A DNA stretch of 64,000 bases, taken from NCBI RefSeq assembly GCF_033954835.1, contig NZ_CP121471.1, forward strand, positions 4,768,501 to 4,832,500, read 5' to 3'. This document shows, piece after piece, positions 53,031-62,855 of this stretch (position 1 is its first letter; every line of letters starts with the position of its first letter). A program made the translations under genes and the position numbers. The stretch comes from Thiorhodovibrio frisius. GTDB lineage: Bacteria > Pseudomonadota > Gammaproteobacteria > Chromatiales > Chromatiaceae. The notes beneath the pieces were generated by a model. It searched no databases. It worked only from the letters and a program-made list of their open reading frames with translations, and was not told the DNA's origin.

Positions 53031-54466
53031 GATAGGGTGAAAGTGCCGGTGGCGATGCTGGCAGCCTTGCTGGGCTCAATCTGGGGGACCCCTGCCTCGC
53101 GAAGACACTCGCCGCGCAGGGAATTGGGCAACGCCTCGGTGATGCACACATCGACAAAGGAGCCGAGCAGCTCGCCCGGAGCGTCGAGATTCACCACCCG
53201 GTTGTTTTCAGTCCGCCCGCTCAGCTGCGCCGGGTCGCGTTTGGACGGACGCTCAAGCAGCACGCGCTGGACGCCACCAACCATGGATTGACTGATGGCC
53301 TGGGCCTGGGTGTTGATCAGCGCCTGCAAGCGTTCGAGCCTTTGTTGCTTCACGGCATCTGGGGTGTCATCCGGATAGTTGGCCGCTGGGGTACCGGGGC
53401 GCGCGCTGAAGATGAAGCTGAAGGACTGATCGAAGCCGATGTCCTCAATGAGCTGGAGCGTAGCCTCAAAATCTGCCTCGGTCTCGCCCGGAAAGCCGAC
53501 AATAAAGTCCGAGGCGATGCTGATATTGGGCCGCACCGCACGCAGGCGGCGAATTTTGTCCCGATACTCCAGCGCCGTGTGGCCGCGCTGCATCAGCGCC
53601 AGAATGCGATCCGAGCCGCTTTGCACCGGCAGATGCAGAAAATCGACCAGCTCGGGCACCTCGGCGTAGGCATCAATTAACTCGTCAGAAAACTCCACCG
53701 GATGCGAGGTGGTAAAGCGAATGCGTTCAATGCCCTCGATGGCCGCCACTTGGTGAATCAACAGCGCCAAATCACCCGGCTCGCCGTCGTCCATCAGGCC
53801 ACAATAGGCGTTGACATTCTGCCCCAGCAGATTGATCTCACGCACGCCCTGCGAGGCTAAGGCCATCACCTCGGCGACGACATCATCGAAAGGTCGGCTA
53901 ACCTCGGGGCCACGGGTGTAGGGCACCACGCAGTAGGTGCAGTATTTCGAGCAGCCCTCCATCACCGAGACGTAGGCGCTTGGCCCGTCCGCCCGAGGTG
54001 TTGGCAGATGATCGAATTTTTCAAGCTCAGGGAAGGAGACATCGATCCGCGTCCCGCCGCGCTGAATCTGGGCACCGCTGCGCTGGCTGGGCGCCCCGCT
54101 GCGTTCCGCGCGCAGGGCGTCGAGCATGGCAGGCACGCGGTGCAGAGTCTGGGGACCGAAAATCAGGTCGACAAAGGGCGCACGCTCGCGCAGCGCCTCG
54201 CCTTCCTGACTGGCGACACAGCCGCCCACGCCGATGACCAAGTCAGGTCGCCGGGCCTTGAGCGGGCGCCAGCGCCCGAGCAGGGAGAAGACTTTCTCCT
54301 GTGCCTTCTCGCGGATAGAGCAGGTGTTCAGCACCAGGACATCGGCATCCTCGGGCCGATCAACCCGGATCATGCCGTGGGACTCGCGCAGAAGATCGGC
54401 GATACGACCGGAGTCGTATTCGTTCATCTGGCAGCCCTGGGTCTGGATGTAGAGCTTTGCGGTCAT
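53027..54466 (-). CDS. miaB: tRNA-2-methylthio-N6-isopentenyladenosine synthase MiaB
   Basis: A 479-aa radical-SAM methylthiotransferase modifying A37 of tRNAs. N-terminal UPF0004 cysteines are in [22 protein letters not shown] and [11 protein letters not shown]. The radical-SAM motif is [15 protein letters not shown], and a C-terminal TRAM domain follows. The start at 54466 ([12 protein letters not shown]) matches the family; an earlier ATG at 54511 adds 15 unrelated residues. First gene of the cluster with ybeZ, ybeY and corC. Confidence 0.96.
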   Translation of the reverse strand: MTAKLYIQTQGCQMNEYDSGRIADLLRESHGMIRVDRPEDADVLVLNTCSIREKAQEKVFSLLGRWRPLKARRPDLVIGVGGCVASQEGEALRERAPFVDLIFGPQTLHRVPAMLDALRAERSGAPSQRSGAQIQRGGTRIDVSFPELEKFDHLPTPRADGPSAYVSVMEGCSKYCTYCVVPYTRGPEVSRPFDDVVAEVMALASQGVREINLLGQNVNAYCGLMDDGEPGDLALLIHQVAAIEGIERIRFTTSHPVEFSDELIDAYAEVPELVDFLHLPVQSGSDRILALMQRGHTALEYRDKIRRLRAVRPNISIASDFIVGFPGETEADFEATLQLIEDIGFDQSFSFIFSARPGTPAANYPDDTPDAVKQQRLERLQALINTQAQAISQSMVGGVQRVLLERPSKRDPAQLSGRTENNRVVNLDAPGELLGSFVDVCITEALPNSLRGECLREAGVPQIEPSKAASIATGTFTLS

Positions 54467-54600
54467 CAAGTTGGCGCAACGGCAGGTTCGCCGTAGAAGC
54501 AGGGCGGACAAGGCTAGACCATTGTCCGCCCGCGGTCCAGTATCAGGCGCCGAGCGGTGCGACCCTGGATGCGACCCTGGAAGCGATCACGCAATAGCGG

Positions 54601-56301
54601 CTATTTCTCACGTGGGAAAGGCCAGGCCATAATGCCACCTTCCATCACCTTCAGATTGCGCCAGCCATGGGCTTTCAGGATGGATGAAACCTCGTAGCCG
54701 CGCAGGGAGATTTTGCAGTAGAGAATGATCTCTTTGTCCTTGTCCTGTGGCAGCTCCTCAAGACGGTCGCGAATGGCGCCCTGGGGGATGAGTGTTTCGC
54801 CGATACCTAGCCGCATTTGCTCATATTCCGCCGGGTTGCGAGTGTCGAGAATAAACACATCCTCGCCAGCATCGACCTTGCGCTTGACCTCGCTGACCGA
54901 TATCCCCTGCATGCGACCTTTCAGTTTATTCTCAAGCGCATGGGCCGCGATGATGACGTGGTCGAGCGCGAGCGAATAGGGTGGCGCGTAGGGCAGATCG
55001 GCATTCACCATGTCAGTCACAGTGAGCTTACCCATAATCGCGGTGGCCATAATGGCGACCCGCTTGCTGACATCGCCCGGACCAACGCAATGAAAGCCCA
55101 GAATGCGGCCGCTGCCGCGCTCGGCCACCAGCTTGCTGATCAGCAATTTGCCTCCCATGAACACCGGGATATCCAGGCCCGAGATGACCACGGTTTCGAC
55201 ATCCAGCCCGGCGGCGCGAGCGGCGACGTCTGACAGGCCGGTAACGCCGACAGTGAAGTCGAAGATCTTGCAAATACCGGTCTGGGTGTTGCCGGGAAAG
55301 CGTGCGCTGCCGGGTTCGATCACATTCTGCCCGACCACGCGCCCCTGGAGATTGGCCAGGTCACCATAGGGCGCGCGATTCTGCTCCTGGGTAATCAGCG
55401 AGGTGCATTCCACGCAGTCGCCAGCGGCATAGATGTCCGGGTCGGAGGTTTGCATGAACTCATTGACCCGGATGCCACCCTTGGCGCCGATCTCAAGCCC
55501 GGCCATCTGGGCCAGGGCGATATTGGGTCGCACACCCACGGCAATCACGGCCAGCTGGGCCGGTAGCTCGGTGCCGTTGTCGAGCTTCACGCCAGTAAGC
55601 TGGCCGTCCTCGCCAAGAAACTCCGCCACGCCGTTACCGACGATAATGTCCGCGCCCTGAAGACGGGTGTGGTTCTCAACCAGTTTGGCCAGATCGGAAT
55701 CGAGGAAAGGCAGAACCTGCGGGGTTTTTTCAATAATGGTGGTCTCGATGCCGGCCAGGCGCAGTGCCTCGCAGACTTCAAAGCCGATCAGCCCACCGCC
55801 AACAATAATGGCGCGGGTGACCTTGCCCTCGTCGCGAATGCTGCGCAGGGCATCGGCATCCGCCATGGAGTGCAGTGTCAGCACGCCTTCGAGGTCAAAC
55901 CCAGGCGCAACCGGGCAGACGGGCGCTGCGCCTGTGGCCAGCACTAAGCTGTCGTAAGAGACTGTGCCATTTTCTTCCGTGTCCAGATTCTTGTAGGTGA
56001 CGGTTTTGTTGGCGGGGTCGATGTTGATCGCCTCGGTGCGCACCAGGGCATTGATGCGCTTGGCCTTGTCGAAGAACTTCGGATCGCGCGGAATGCCCGC
56101 CGGGGTGCACACCAGCAGATTGCGATCATCGAAGGTGCCACCGATGTAGTAGGGATAGCCACAGGAGGCCATGGAGAGGTCCGGATCGCGTTGGATCAGG
56201 GTGATCTCAGCAAATTCATCCGTGCGCCGCGCCTTTGCAGCAGCCTTAGGGCCGGCTGCCGAGCCGCCGATGATCACGATTTTTTTGGGTTCAGAAGACA
56301 T
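54601..56301 (-). CDS. CoA-disulfide-reductase-like flavoprotein with C-terminal rhodanese
   Basis: A 566-aa fusion. Residues 1-450 are an FAD/NAD(P)H disulfide reductase of the CoADR/NADH-oxidase group (FAD motif IVIIGGSAAGPKAAAKARR, redox Cys in SMASCGYPYYIGG, NAD motif AIIVGGGLIGFEVCEAL, YAAGDCVE). Residues 465-566 are a rhodanese domain with Cys in ILYCKISLRGYE. This fusion is known from NADH-dependent persulfide or sulfur reductases, so a role in sulfur or persulfide handling is plausible, especially in a sulfur bacterium; the substrate is inferred only. Confidence 0.9.
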   Translation of the reverse strand: MSSEPKKIVIIGGSAAGPKAAAKARRTDEFAEITLIQRDPDLSMASCGYPYYIGGTFDDRNLLVCTPAGIPRDPKFFDKAKRINALVRTEAINIDPANKTVTYKNLDTEENGTVSYDSLVLATGAAPVCPVAPGFDLEGVLTLHSMADADALRSIRDEGKVTRAIIVGGGLIGFEVCEALRLAGIETTIIEKTPQVLPFLDSDLAKLVENHTRLQGADIIVGNGVAEFLGEDGQLTGVKLDNGTELPAQLAVIAVGVRPNIALAQMAGLEIGAKGGIRVNEFMQTSDPDIYAAGDCVECTSLITQEQNRAPYGDLANLQGRVVGQNVIEPGSARFPGNTQTGICKIFDFTVGVTGLSDVAARAAGLDVETVVISGLDIPVFMGGKLLISKLVAERGSGRILGFHCVGPGDVSKRVAIMATAIMGKLTVTDMVNADLPYAPPYSLALDHVIIAAHALENKLKGRMQGISVSEVKRKVDAGEDVFILDTRNPAEYEQMRLGIGETLIPQGAIRDRLEELPQDKDKEIILYCKISLRGYEVSSILKAHGWRNLKVMEGGIMAWPFPREK

Positions 56302-56502
56302 GGTTCGACCTGCTTAAAATTAAGGACTAAAAAATTTCCAGGTGGCCAGATGCTAAGCCATGATATTGAGCAGCCCCCGGCTGAGGACTTGTTGTAGTCA
56401 GTCCAGCCAGTCCGCGCCAAGCCGCTGGAGCAAAGAGACTCGCGCGAACCATTCACGCTATAGTTGCAAGCCCTGATAACACACTTCAAGGAGTTCCGAC
56501 CC

Positions 56503-56880
56503 ATGCTTTATCGACTGTTCAATTCGACCCGCTCGAGCACGGCCCAAATCAAACCCGGCATCACTGCCGCCCTGCTTGGCCTGGCACTCACCGGCTGCAG
56601 CGGCGGCGGCTTGATCGCACCTGAGACCCCGCAATCCAACGACTTTCTTAATCAGCTCAGCGCCAACTGCGGCAAGTTGAACATTGGCAATCAGCCGATC
56701 GACTATCTGCTGAACATGGACAGCAACGATACCTATTTCATCGACGAGGCTAGCAAGCTCTCGGCAGGCACTGTTGACAAGGCCACCTTCGCCAGCGACA
56801 TCAATGCGTTTTATCCGACCGGACGCAATCAGGCTGCGCTTGAGTGCATTTTCACGCAACTCGGAACCAGCGCACCATGA
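56503..56880 (+). CDS. Small putative lipoprotein
   Basis: A 125-aa protein with a signal peptide ending in the lipobox LALTGC followed by SGGG, so it is probably anchored as a lipoprotein. The rest (NDFLNQLSANCGKLNIGNQP) contains two more Cys that could form a disulfide. AAGGAG lies about ten bases before the chosen ATG. I do not recognise the family. A strong hairpin follows. Confidence 0.8.
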   Translation: MLYRLFNSTRSSTAQIKPGITAALLGLALTGCSGGGLIAPETPQSNDFLNQLSANCGKLNIGNQPIDYLLNMDSNDTYFIDEASKLSAGTVDKATFASDINAFYPTGRNQAALECIFTQLGTSAP

Positions 56881-56913
56881 CAATTGGATGACGGGCAATT
56901 TGGGGATGAACGA

Positions 56914-56933
56914 CCCGGCCGTGCTTGGCCGGG
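56914..56933 (+). terminator. Hairpin after the lipoprotein gene
   Basis: CCCGGCC-GTGCTT-GGCCGGG, a perfect 7-bp stem with a six-base loop, 34 bp after the lipoprotein stop. A T6 run follows about 30 bases later rather than directly, so termination strength is uncertain. Confidence 0.4.
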
Positions 56934-56978
56934 CCGAGACGGCTCTGCGGGGGATTTTTTGGGCAAATACATTCGCCC

Positions 56979-59900
56979 TTACAATTCGTTTGCGAAGCGG
57001 ACGAACTCAGCAGCCGGTAGTGGTTTGGCGAACAGATAGCCCTGGCCAAGTTTGCAGCCCTCTTTGAGCAGGAAATTTTGCTGCTGTTCGGTTTCTATGC
57101 CCTCGGCGAGCAATTCAAGCGACAGGCTGGTACCGAGCGCGATGATGGCGCGCACAATGGCGACATCGTTGGTATCTTCCGGGATGTCCGACACGAAGGA
57201 ACGGTCGATCTTTAATTTGGTCAGCGGCAGGCGTTTCAGATAGCTCATTGATGAGTAACCGGTGCCAAAGTCATCCACGGCAATCTTCACCCCAGCCTGG
57301 CGCAACTGGCGCAGGCAGTCGATGGAACGGCGCGGCGATTGCATCACGGTGGATTCGGTAATCTCGATTTCCAACGCAGCCGGTGCCAGACCGCTCTGCT
57401 CCAGGATGCTGAGCACCTTCTCTGCCAGTTCCTCCTGCTCGAACTGGCGCGCAGACAGATTCACCGACATCATCACCTCGGGCGCCACCACTCCAGCCTC
57501 ACGCCAGACACGCATCTGCTCGCAGGCAGTGCGCAGCACCCAGTCGCCCAGGGGATTGATCAGGCCGGATTCCTCCGCCAGCGGAATAAAGCGCCCCGGT
57601 GCGATCAGGCCCTGCTCGGGATGGCGCCAGCGCACCAGCGCCTCAATGCCGCTTAAGCCACCCGCGCGCAAGTCGATCTGCGGCTGGTAGTGCAACTCGA
57701 ATTGCTCTTGCTCCAGAGCCTCCTGCAGGTTCGCCTCCAGCAGCAGGCGATCGCGCGCATCGGCGGTCAGTTCCTCGGTGAAAAAGCGCGAAGTCTTGCC
57801 GCCATCGGCCTTGGCCGAGTAGAGCGCGGCATCGGCCTTGCGCAGAAGATCATCGGCCGTGTTGCCCTGCGCCGGATAGACGGCGATGCCGATGCTGGCT
57901 CCCACCAGAACCCGCTGGCCATGCAGCATGAAGGGCGGCTGTAGCGCCTCGTGGATGCGCTCGGCAAAGCCGCTCGGCTCGCGCTTGTGGTGGAAGGGCA
58001 CAGGAATAATGCCGAACTCATCACCGCCGAGGCGCGCCAGAGTTTCGTGCTCACCCACCAATTGCTGAAGGCGCGCGGCGACAGACTTGAGCACCTCGTC
58101 ACCGTCATGATGATCGAAGCTGTCGTTGATGTGCTTGAAGCGGTCCAGATCGACGATCATCACTGCCAGACTAGCCCCGCGCCGGCGCGCCTCGGCAATG
58201 CCAGCGCTCAGACGGTCGGCAAACAGCAGGCGATTGGGCAGACTGGTGAGTAGATCATACTGCGACAGACGCAGCACGCTGAGTTCACTGCGTCTGAGTT
58301 CCGCGGCCACCGCCAGTTGCTCGGTAATATCCCGGGCGATTTCGATAATGCCAACAACCTGACCATGCTCGTCAAGAAGTGGACTGGCTGAAATCTCGTA
58401 GCTCTGCTGATCCGGTTCCTCACTGTCGGATTCATCGAGATGCACCACTTTGGCCGGCTTGTGGTCTTTCAGCACCGAGGCAAGCGGGCAGTCGAGCTCG
58501 CGCTTGGCGCAGGGCACATCGCTGCCGTAGAGCAGCGTATGACAGCTAAGATCGGCCAGAGACAGGCCACGCGCCTCAGCACGACGGGCTGCGGCACTGT
58601 TTACCCGGATCAGGCGATAGTCTTCACCAATCACCATGATGGGATCATCAATACCGTCGATGACATGCTGCAGGAAGGTGCGCTCCTGCGCCAGTTCCGC
58701 CCCGACCTGGCGCCGCTCAGTCACATCGAGCCCGGAACTCAGGGTGCCGATAATGCGGCCATCAGCGTCGCGCAGAGGGCTGTTGCGCCAGCTAACAGTG
58801 TATTCCTTCCCATCAGCGGACAGGATGGGTCCATCGACATCTTCGGTCAGCTCAATCTCGCCCTGAAGCATCCGCTCAAAGGCATCCCGTGCCGCAGGCC
58901 GCTGCTTGGCAGGCAGAAAATGCTCGTACCAATCGCATCCGACAATGTCGGCCTCGGCGCGACCGAGCAGCGCGCAGCCCTTGTCGTTGACCATGGTGAC
59001 GCGGCCACGGGTGTCAAGCGCCACCATCACCACACCGGCCACCTTCAGGTAATCCGCCGCGCGTTGCCGCTCGCGTTCAACATCGGCCAGCGCCCTTTTT
59101 AGTGGCGTGACATCGGTGTGAGTGCCAACCAGACGCAGCGGCTCGCCATCGGCGTCGCGCACTAGGTAGGCGCGCGTGAGTACATCAACCCAATGCCCTG
59201 CCTTGTGCCTGAGCCGAATATCCATCGCGAAATCGGCCTCCTTGCCGGCGATCACCGCATCCAGCAGCTTCCAGGCGCGTTTGTCGGTCCCGGGTTCGAC
59301 CAGACGCTGCCAGGTTGACATGTCATTGGGCAATTCTTCGTCGCGGTAGCCGAGCATTTCCTTCCACAGTGGCGCGAGGTAAATCTCCTGCGTTTTGAGG
59401 TTCAGATCCCAGAGTCCGTCATGGGTGCCGCGCATGGCCAGCTCCAGACGCTCCTCGCTGCGGCGCAGCGCTTCCTCACTGCGCACCAGCTCGGAAATAT
59501 CCTCCGCCATCGACAGCACTCGGGCGTGCCCGTCGATTTCGATCAGGGTGCCAGAATACTGTAGCTCCAGGCAGTCTCCGTCGCTCTTGCGGCCGCTCAC
59601 GCGACTGTTGCGCACCGCGCCATCGCGCCGCAATTGCTCGAGCATGGCCTCGCGCTGATCGGGGGTTGTCAACCCAAGCTCTGGCCAAGTGTGCCCAACT
59701 GCCTGCTCGCGCGTATAGCCCGTGATACGCTCGAAACTCGGATTGACCTCGATCAGCTTGCCGGTCTCTGGGTCGGAGAAGCTCATGAGCGTGCCGGTCG
59801 CCCGGAACAGGCGATCAAACAGCGTGGCATATTCCTGGTGCCGTGACTCAGCCTCTTTGCGCTCGCCGATGTACTGCAGCATGCCGCGGATATGGCGCGC

Positions 59901-61040
59901 CTTGCCGTGAGCGTCGCGCACCACCTCCGCAGTGACGCTGAGCCAGGTAATGCTGCCTTCGGGGAAGCGCACTCGAAACTCGCAGGCCAATGCCTGGCCA
60001 GTCGCAAGCGCTTTATCGAGCACCTGATTGAACCGATCGCGATCCCCGGGATCCACCATTTGCTCAAACAGGCTCCGCAACGGCCGCTCGTGCATATCGG
60101 CCCGCCAGCCGATCAGGGATTCGACCTCCGGCGACCAATCAACCCGGCCCGAGCGCAGATCGCATGACCAGAAACCGATGCGCGCGAAACGGCGTACCGC
60201 CTGCAATTCGCTTTCGCGCAGCTCAAAACTACCGAGCAGCGCGTCGACGTCCCTGGCCAAGCCCTCCAGCTCATCAATGGCCCTTGCCGGGGCAATGACT
60301 TGTTCGCACGTGCTCTCTTCTGCGGTGACCTCTGCGACCGCTTGGAGTCGTGTGCGCAGGTGACGCAAGCGCCTACCCGGTAGCGCGCGCAGCAGCACTG
60401 CCATGGCGACCAGCAACAGCAGCCAGACGATCAGATCTCCCGGCAGAGTGGTTGCCCATTGGCGGGCTCCCGCCTGTCGCAGACCTTTCTCCGGCGCGCT
60501 CAACACAAAATCCAGCGCTGGCAGCGGCTCGGCATGGCAATGCCCACAGCCATCGGCACGCGGAATCGGGATGGCGACGCGATAGATTGCCCCTTCACGA
60601 CCGGCGTCGATTCCATGCGCTGATAACTCTCCGGGGCCAGATCGCGCTTCGATATTGATATCGAGCGCCAGCTCGGCTGGCAGCGACAGGCTGGTATCGG
60701 CATGCAACCGGGCCAGCAGGGCATCGGACAGAAAGCCGGCTCCCGCAGTGGTCAGTGAGTCTGGTGGGTCAGCCAGGGGTTGGACGACAGCCGGTCGATC
60801 AGGGATTGCCGCCTGGTCGAAAGCGTGGAATCCCTGATGCAGGCGCTGCATTCGCTCGCTGAGAATCTGCGCCTCGCTCGCCAAGGTCGCATGTAACTGA
60901 CTGACCATGCGCCGGTAGGCCTGATACTCCAAGGCCGCGAAGGCAAGCGTTAGCAGGATGGAGAGCAGGAGCCAGAGCTTGACCCAAAGCGGCAGGCCGT
61001 CCCGGAGCGGGTCCCTTGATGGTCCTTGCGAGCTGCTCAT
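56979..61040 (-). CDS. Membrane PAS-GGDEF-EAL protein with periplasmic heme-c motif
   Basis: A 1353-aa c-di-GMP enzyme. Order: TM1 (LWLLLSILLTLAFAALEYQA), a periplasmic part with one CxxCH heme motif (GCGHCHAEP), TM2 (DLIVWLLLLVAMAVLL), about five PAS domains, a GGDEF domain (ARLGGDEFGI, no RxxD I-site before it) and an EAL domain (SGIEALVRW, then DDFGTGYSSMSYLKRLPLTK), which looks catalytically complete. One PAS carries a Cys cluster (CHTLLYGSDVPCAKRELDCP). The ATG at 61040 is preferred to a TTG six codons earlier. It may turn a periplasmic redox or gas signal into c-di-GMP change. Confidence 0.9.
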   Translation of the reverse strand: MSSSQGPSRDPLRDGLPLWVKLWLLLSILLTLAFAALEYQAYRRMVSQLHATLASEAQILSERMQRLHQGFHAFDQAAIPDRPAVVQPLADPPDSLTTAGAGFLSDALLARLHADTSLSLPAELALDINIEARSGPGELSAHGIDAGREGAIYRVAIPIPRADGCGHCHAEPLPALDFVLSAPEKGLRQAGARQWATTLPGDLIVWLLLLVAMAVLLRALPGRRLRHLRTRLQAVAEVTAEESTCEQVIAPARAIDELEGLARDVDALLGSFELRESELQAVRRFARIGFWSCDLRSGRVDWSPEVESLIGWRADMHERPLRSLFEQMVDPGDRDRFNQVLDKALATGQALACEFRVRFPEGSITWLSVTAEVVRDAHGKARHIRGMLQYIGERKEAESRHQEYATLFDRLFRATGTLMSFSDPETGKLIEVNPSFERITGYTREQAVGHTWPELGLTTPDQREAMLEQLRRDGAVRNSRVSGRKSDGDCLELQYSGTLIEIDGHARVLSMAEDISELVRSEEALRRSEERLELAMRGTHDGLWDLNLKTQEIYLAPLWKEMLGYRDEELPNDMSTWQRLVEPGTDKRAWKLLDAVIAGKEADFAMDIRLRHKAGHWVDVLTRAYLVRDADGEPLRLVGTHTDVTPLKRALADVERERQRAADYLKVAGVVMVALDTRGRVTMVNDKGCALLGRAEADIVGCDWYEHFLPAKQRPAARDAFERMLQGEIELTEDVDGPILSADGKEYTVSWRNSPLRDADGRIIGTLSSGLDVTERRQVGAELAQERTFLQHVIDGIDDPIMVIGEDYRLIRVNSAAARRAEARGLSLADLSCHTLLYGSDVPCAKRELDCPLASVLKDHKPAKVVHLDESDSEEPDQQSYEISASPLLDEHGQVVGIIEIARDITEQLAVAAELRRSELSVLRLSQYDLLTSLPNRLLFADRLSAGIAEARRRGASLAVMIVDLDRFKHINDSFDHHDGDEVLKSVAARLQQLVGEHETLARLGGDEFGIIPVPFHHKREPSGFAERIHEALQPPFMLHGQRVLVGASIGIAVYPAQGNTADDLLRKADAALYSAKADGGKTSRFFTEELTADARDRLLLEANLQEALEQEQFELHYQPQIDLRAGGLSGIEALVRWRHPEQGLIAPGRFIPLAEESGLINPLGDWVLRTACEQMRVWREAGVVAPEVMMSVNLSARQFEQEELAEKVLSILEQSGLAPAALEIEITESTVMQSPRRSIDCLRQLRQAGVKIAVDDFGTGYSSMSYLKRLPLTKLKIDRSFVSDIPEDTNDVAIVRAIIALGTSLSLELLAEGIETEQQQNFLLKEGCKLGQGYLFAKPLPAAEFVRFANEL

Positions 61041-61091
61041 TACATTGCTAGAGCCCAAGTCGAGGCATTCAAATTTGCTCTTGCGCCGGTT

Positions 61092-62549
61092 TCAATCATC
61101 GCCACGCGACCATTTCTTGTTCTCGGAGGATTCTTCCACGCGCATCTCATCCAGACGCGCTTGCAGCTTGGAGGCGAGATGGTAGTCAACTCCGGATATT
61201 CGCACAGCGCGCTCGAGTTGGCGAATCGCGGGCTCAAGATCGCCCTGATAGTACAACTCCTCGGCACGATAGCCATAGGTTTTTGCTTTGGCACCTGAGC
61301 GACCGGCGGCATCGGCCAGCAGGCCGAAAATCTGAGTGACCGATGGGCGTCGACGATGAAATGCCTCGAGCATGCTCAGCGCGGCTTTGACCTGACCGGT
61401 CTTCAGCAGGGCCTCAGCGTAGGTTTGCGCGATGGGCCAGTTGTCGCCGCGCAGACCGTAGGCGCTCTTTAAGTTGCGAATCGCCCGGCCAGGCTGCCCG
61501 CCCTCAATGTCGATGCTTGCATCCAGCACAATAAACTCCACCTGACTCGGACGCGCCTTCAGCAAGCTAGCGGCCTGCTCCCGCGCGAGCTCGAAACGAC
61601 CGGCGCGCAACAGCGCCAGCGCATAGCCGTAGCGCTCGGCAAGCGCGTTGCGATAGCGCCCGCTGGCGAGCGTCGACTCGAAATGCTCCACCGCCCGCTG
61701 CGCGCCGGTGTAGCTGCGTTGGCGCAGGTTGGCCCGGGCGAGATGAAACTCCAGGCTATCCGGGCGCTGGCGCAGTCCATATTGCTCAGCACGGGCAAGC
61801 GCATCGGCAATACGGCTAGTGGTCACCGGATGGGTGCGCAGAAACTCCGGCGCGCTGTTGTCATAATAACGACTGCTGCGCCCAAGACTTTCAAAAAAAC
61901 CCGGCATCGCAAAGGGGTTAAATCCCGCCTCGGCCAGAATATCAATGCCAATGCGGTCGGCTTCCTGCTCGTTGTCGCGCGTGAAGTTGATCTGGTTCTG
62001 GATGGCGATGGCCTGCACGCCGGCCATGGCCGCCATACCGGCCTGGGAGTCCACCTGGGCACCAAGCAGTGCTGCGGCAATGAGCAGCGCGGTGGCTGGA
62101 ACCGCCATGCGCTTCTGCGACTCGAACGAACGCATCAGATGCTTCTGGCTGACATGGGCAATCTCGTGCGCCACCACGGCAGCAAGTTCGCTCTCGGTTT
62201 CAGCCGCCAGCACCAGCCCCGCAAACACGCCGATTTGTCCCGAAGGGCCGGCAAAGGCGTTCACCGAGGGCTGATTGATCAGGAAAAACCGATAGCCGGC
62301 GACGGCACCACTTTGTTGCGCCAAATCGCGTCCAAGCGACTGGATGTAGTCGTCCAGCACTGGGTCTTCGATCACCGGCAGTGCCTTGCGCACGCTCTTC
62401 ATAAAGGCGCGCGCGAGTGATCGCTGGTCGGCCAGCGACAGGACGGTATCGGCGGAGCTACCAAAATCCGGCAGGCGGTAGGGATCAGCGGCCAGCGGAT
62501 TGGCCACAATCATAATCAGCAGTGTCAGGGTCAGCCAGAAAACGCGCAT
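61092..62549 (-). CDS. bepA: BepA-type M48 metalloprotease with TPR repeats
   Basis: A 485-aa periplasmic protease/chaperone of the BepA (YfgC) type that helps outer-membrane protein assembly. It has a signal peptide (WLTLTLLIMIVANPLAA), the zinc motif VVAHEIAHVSQKH, the third ligand Glu in NEQEADRIG, and C-terminal TPR-like helices from about 290. Length matches BepA. It is 51 bp from the PAS-GGDEF-EAL gene on the same strand. Confidence 0.92.
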   Translation of the reverse strand: MRVFWLTLTLLIMIVANPLAADPYRLPDFGSSADTVLSLADQRSLARAFMKSVRKALPVIEDPVLDDYIQSLGRDLAQQSGAVAGYRFFLINQPSVNAFAGPSGQIGVFAGLVLAAETESELAAVVAHEIAHVSQKHLMRSFESQKRMAVPATALLIAAALLGAQVDSQAGMAAMAGVQAIAIQNQINFTRDNEQEADRIGIDILAEAGFNPFAMPGFFESLGRSSRYYDNSAPEFLRTHPVTTSRIADALARAEQYGLRQRPDSLEFHLARANLRQRSYTGAQRAVEHFESTLASGRYRNALAERYGYALALLRAGRFELAREQAASLLKARPSQVEFIVLDASIDIEGGQPGRAIRNLKSAYGLRGDNWPIAQTYAEALLKTGQVKAALSMLEAFHRRRPSVTQIFGLLADAAGRSGAKAKTYGYRAEELYYQGDLEPAIRQLERAVRISGVDYHLASKLQARLDEMRVEESSENKKWSRGDD

Positions 62550-62851
62550 CGGTTATTACACAAAGATAATGTCGCATCTTGGCTTGGAGTGCGGCAGCGC
62601 GACATGGGTTCCGCCGCAGTTTTCTAGGGGCGACAGCTTCTCAAGCCGGCGACCTGAAAGCAAGCCGAGCGCGGCATCCTGCCAGGTATGAACCCCTTTG
62701 GAATGTCGGCTCGTTCTGGGCCTAGTGACGGCCACGGAGGACGCTGTGAACACTTCCTTATAGGCTTCCCGGCGGCATCCCTGATCCGATCAAGGGCCGC
62801 CGAGCCCCCCTTGGCCATCACCCGACCCAAAACCGAAACCCATATTTGCAA
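62550..62851. other. Intergenic region between bepA and the DUF2201 gene
   Basis: About 300 bp without a gene. It contains the TCGGCTCGTTCTGGGCC segment (62705-62721) and most of dispersed repeat copy C, whose end overlaps the DUF2201 stop. Confidence 0.6.
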
Positions 62852-62855
62852 TCAG
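62817..62855 (+). repeat. Dispersed intergenic repeat, copy C
   Basis: Reads CCCGACCCAAAACCGAAACC then CATATTTGCAATCA. It shares the CCGAGCCCCCC lead-in with copy A. Its right end overlaps the stop of the DUF2201 gene by four bases. Confidence 0.6.
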
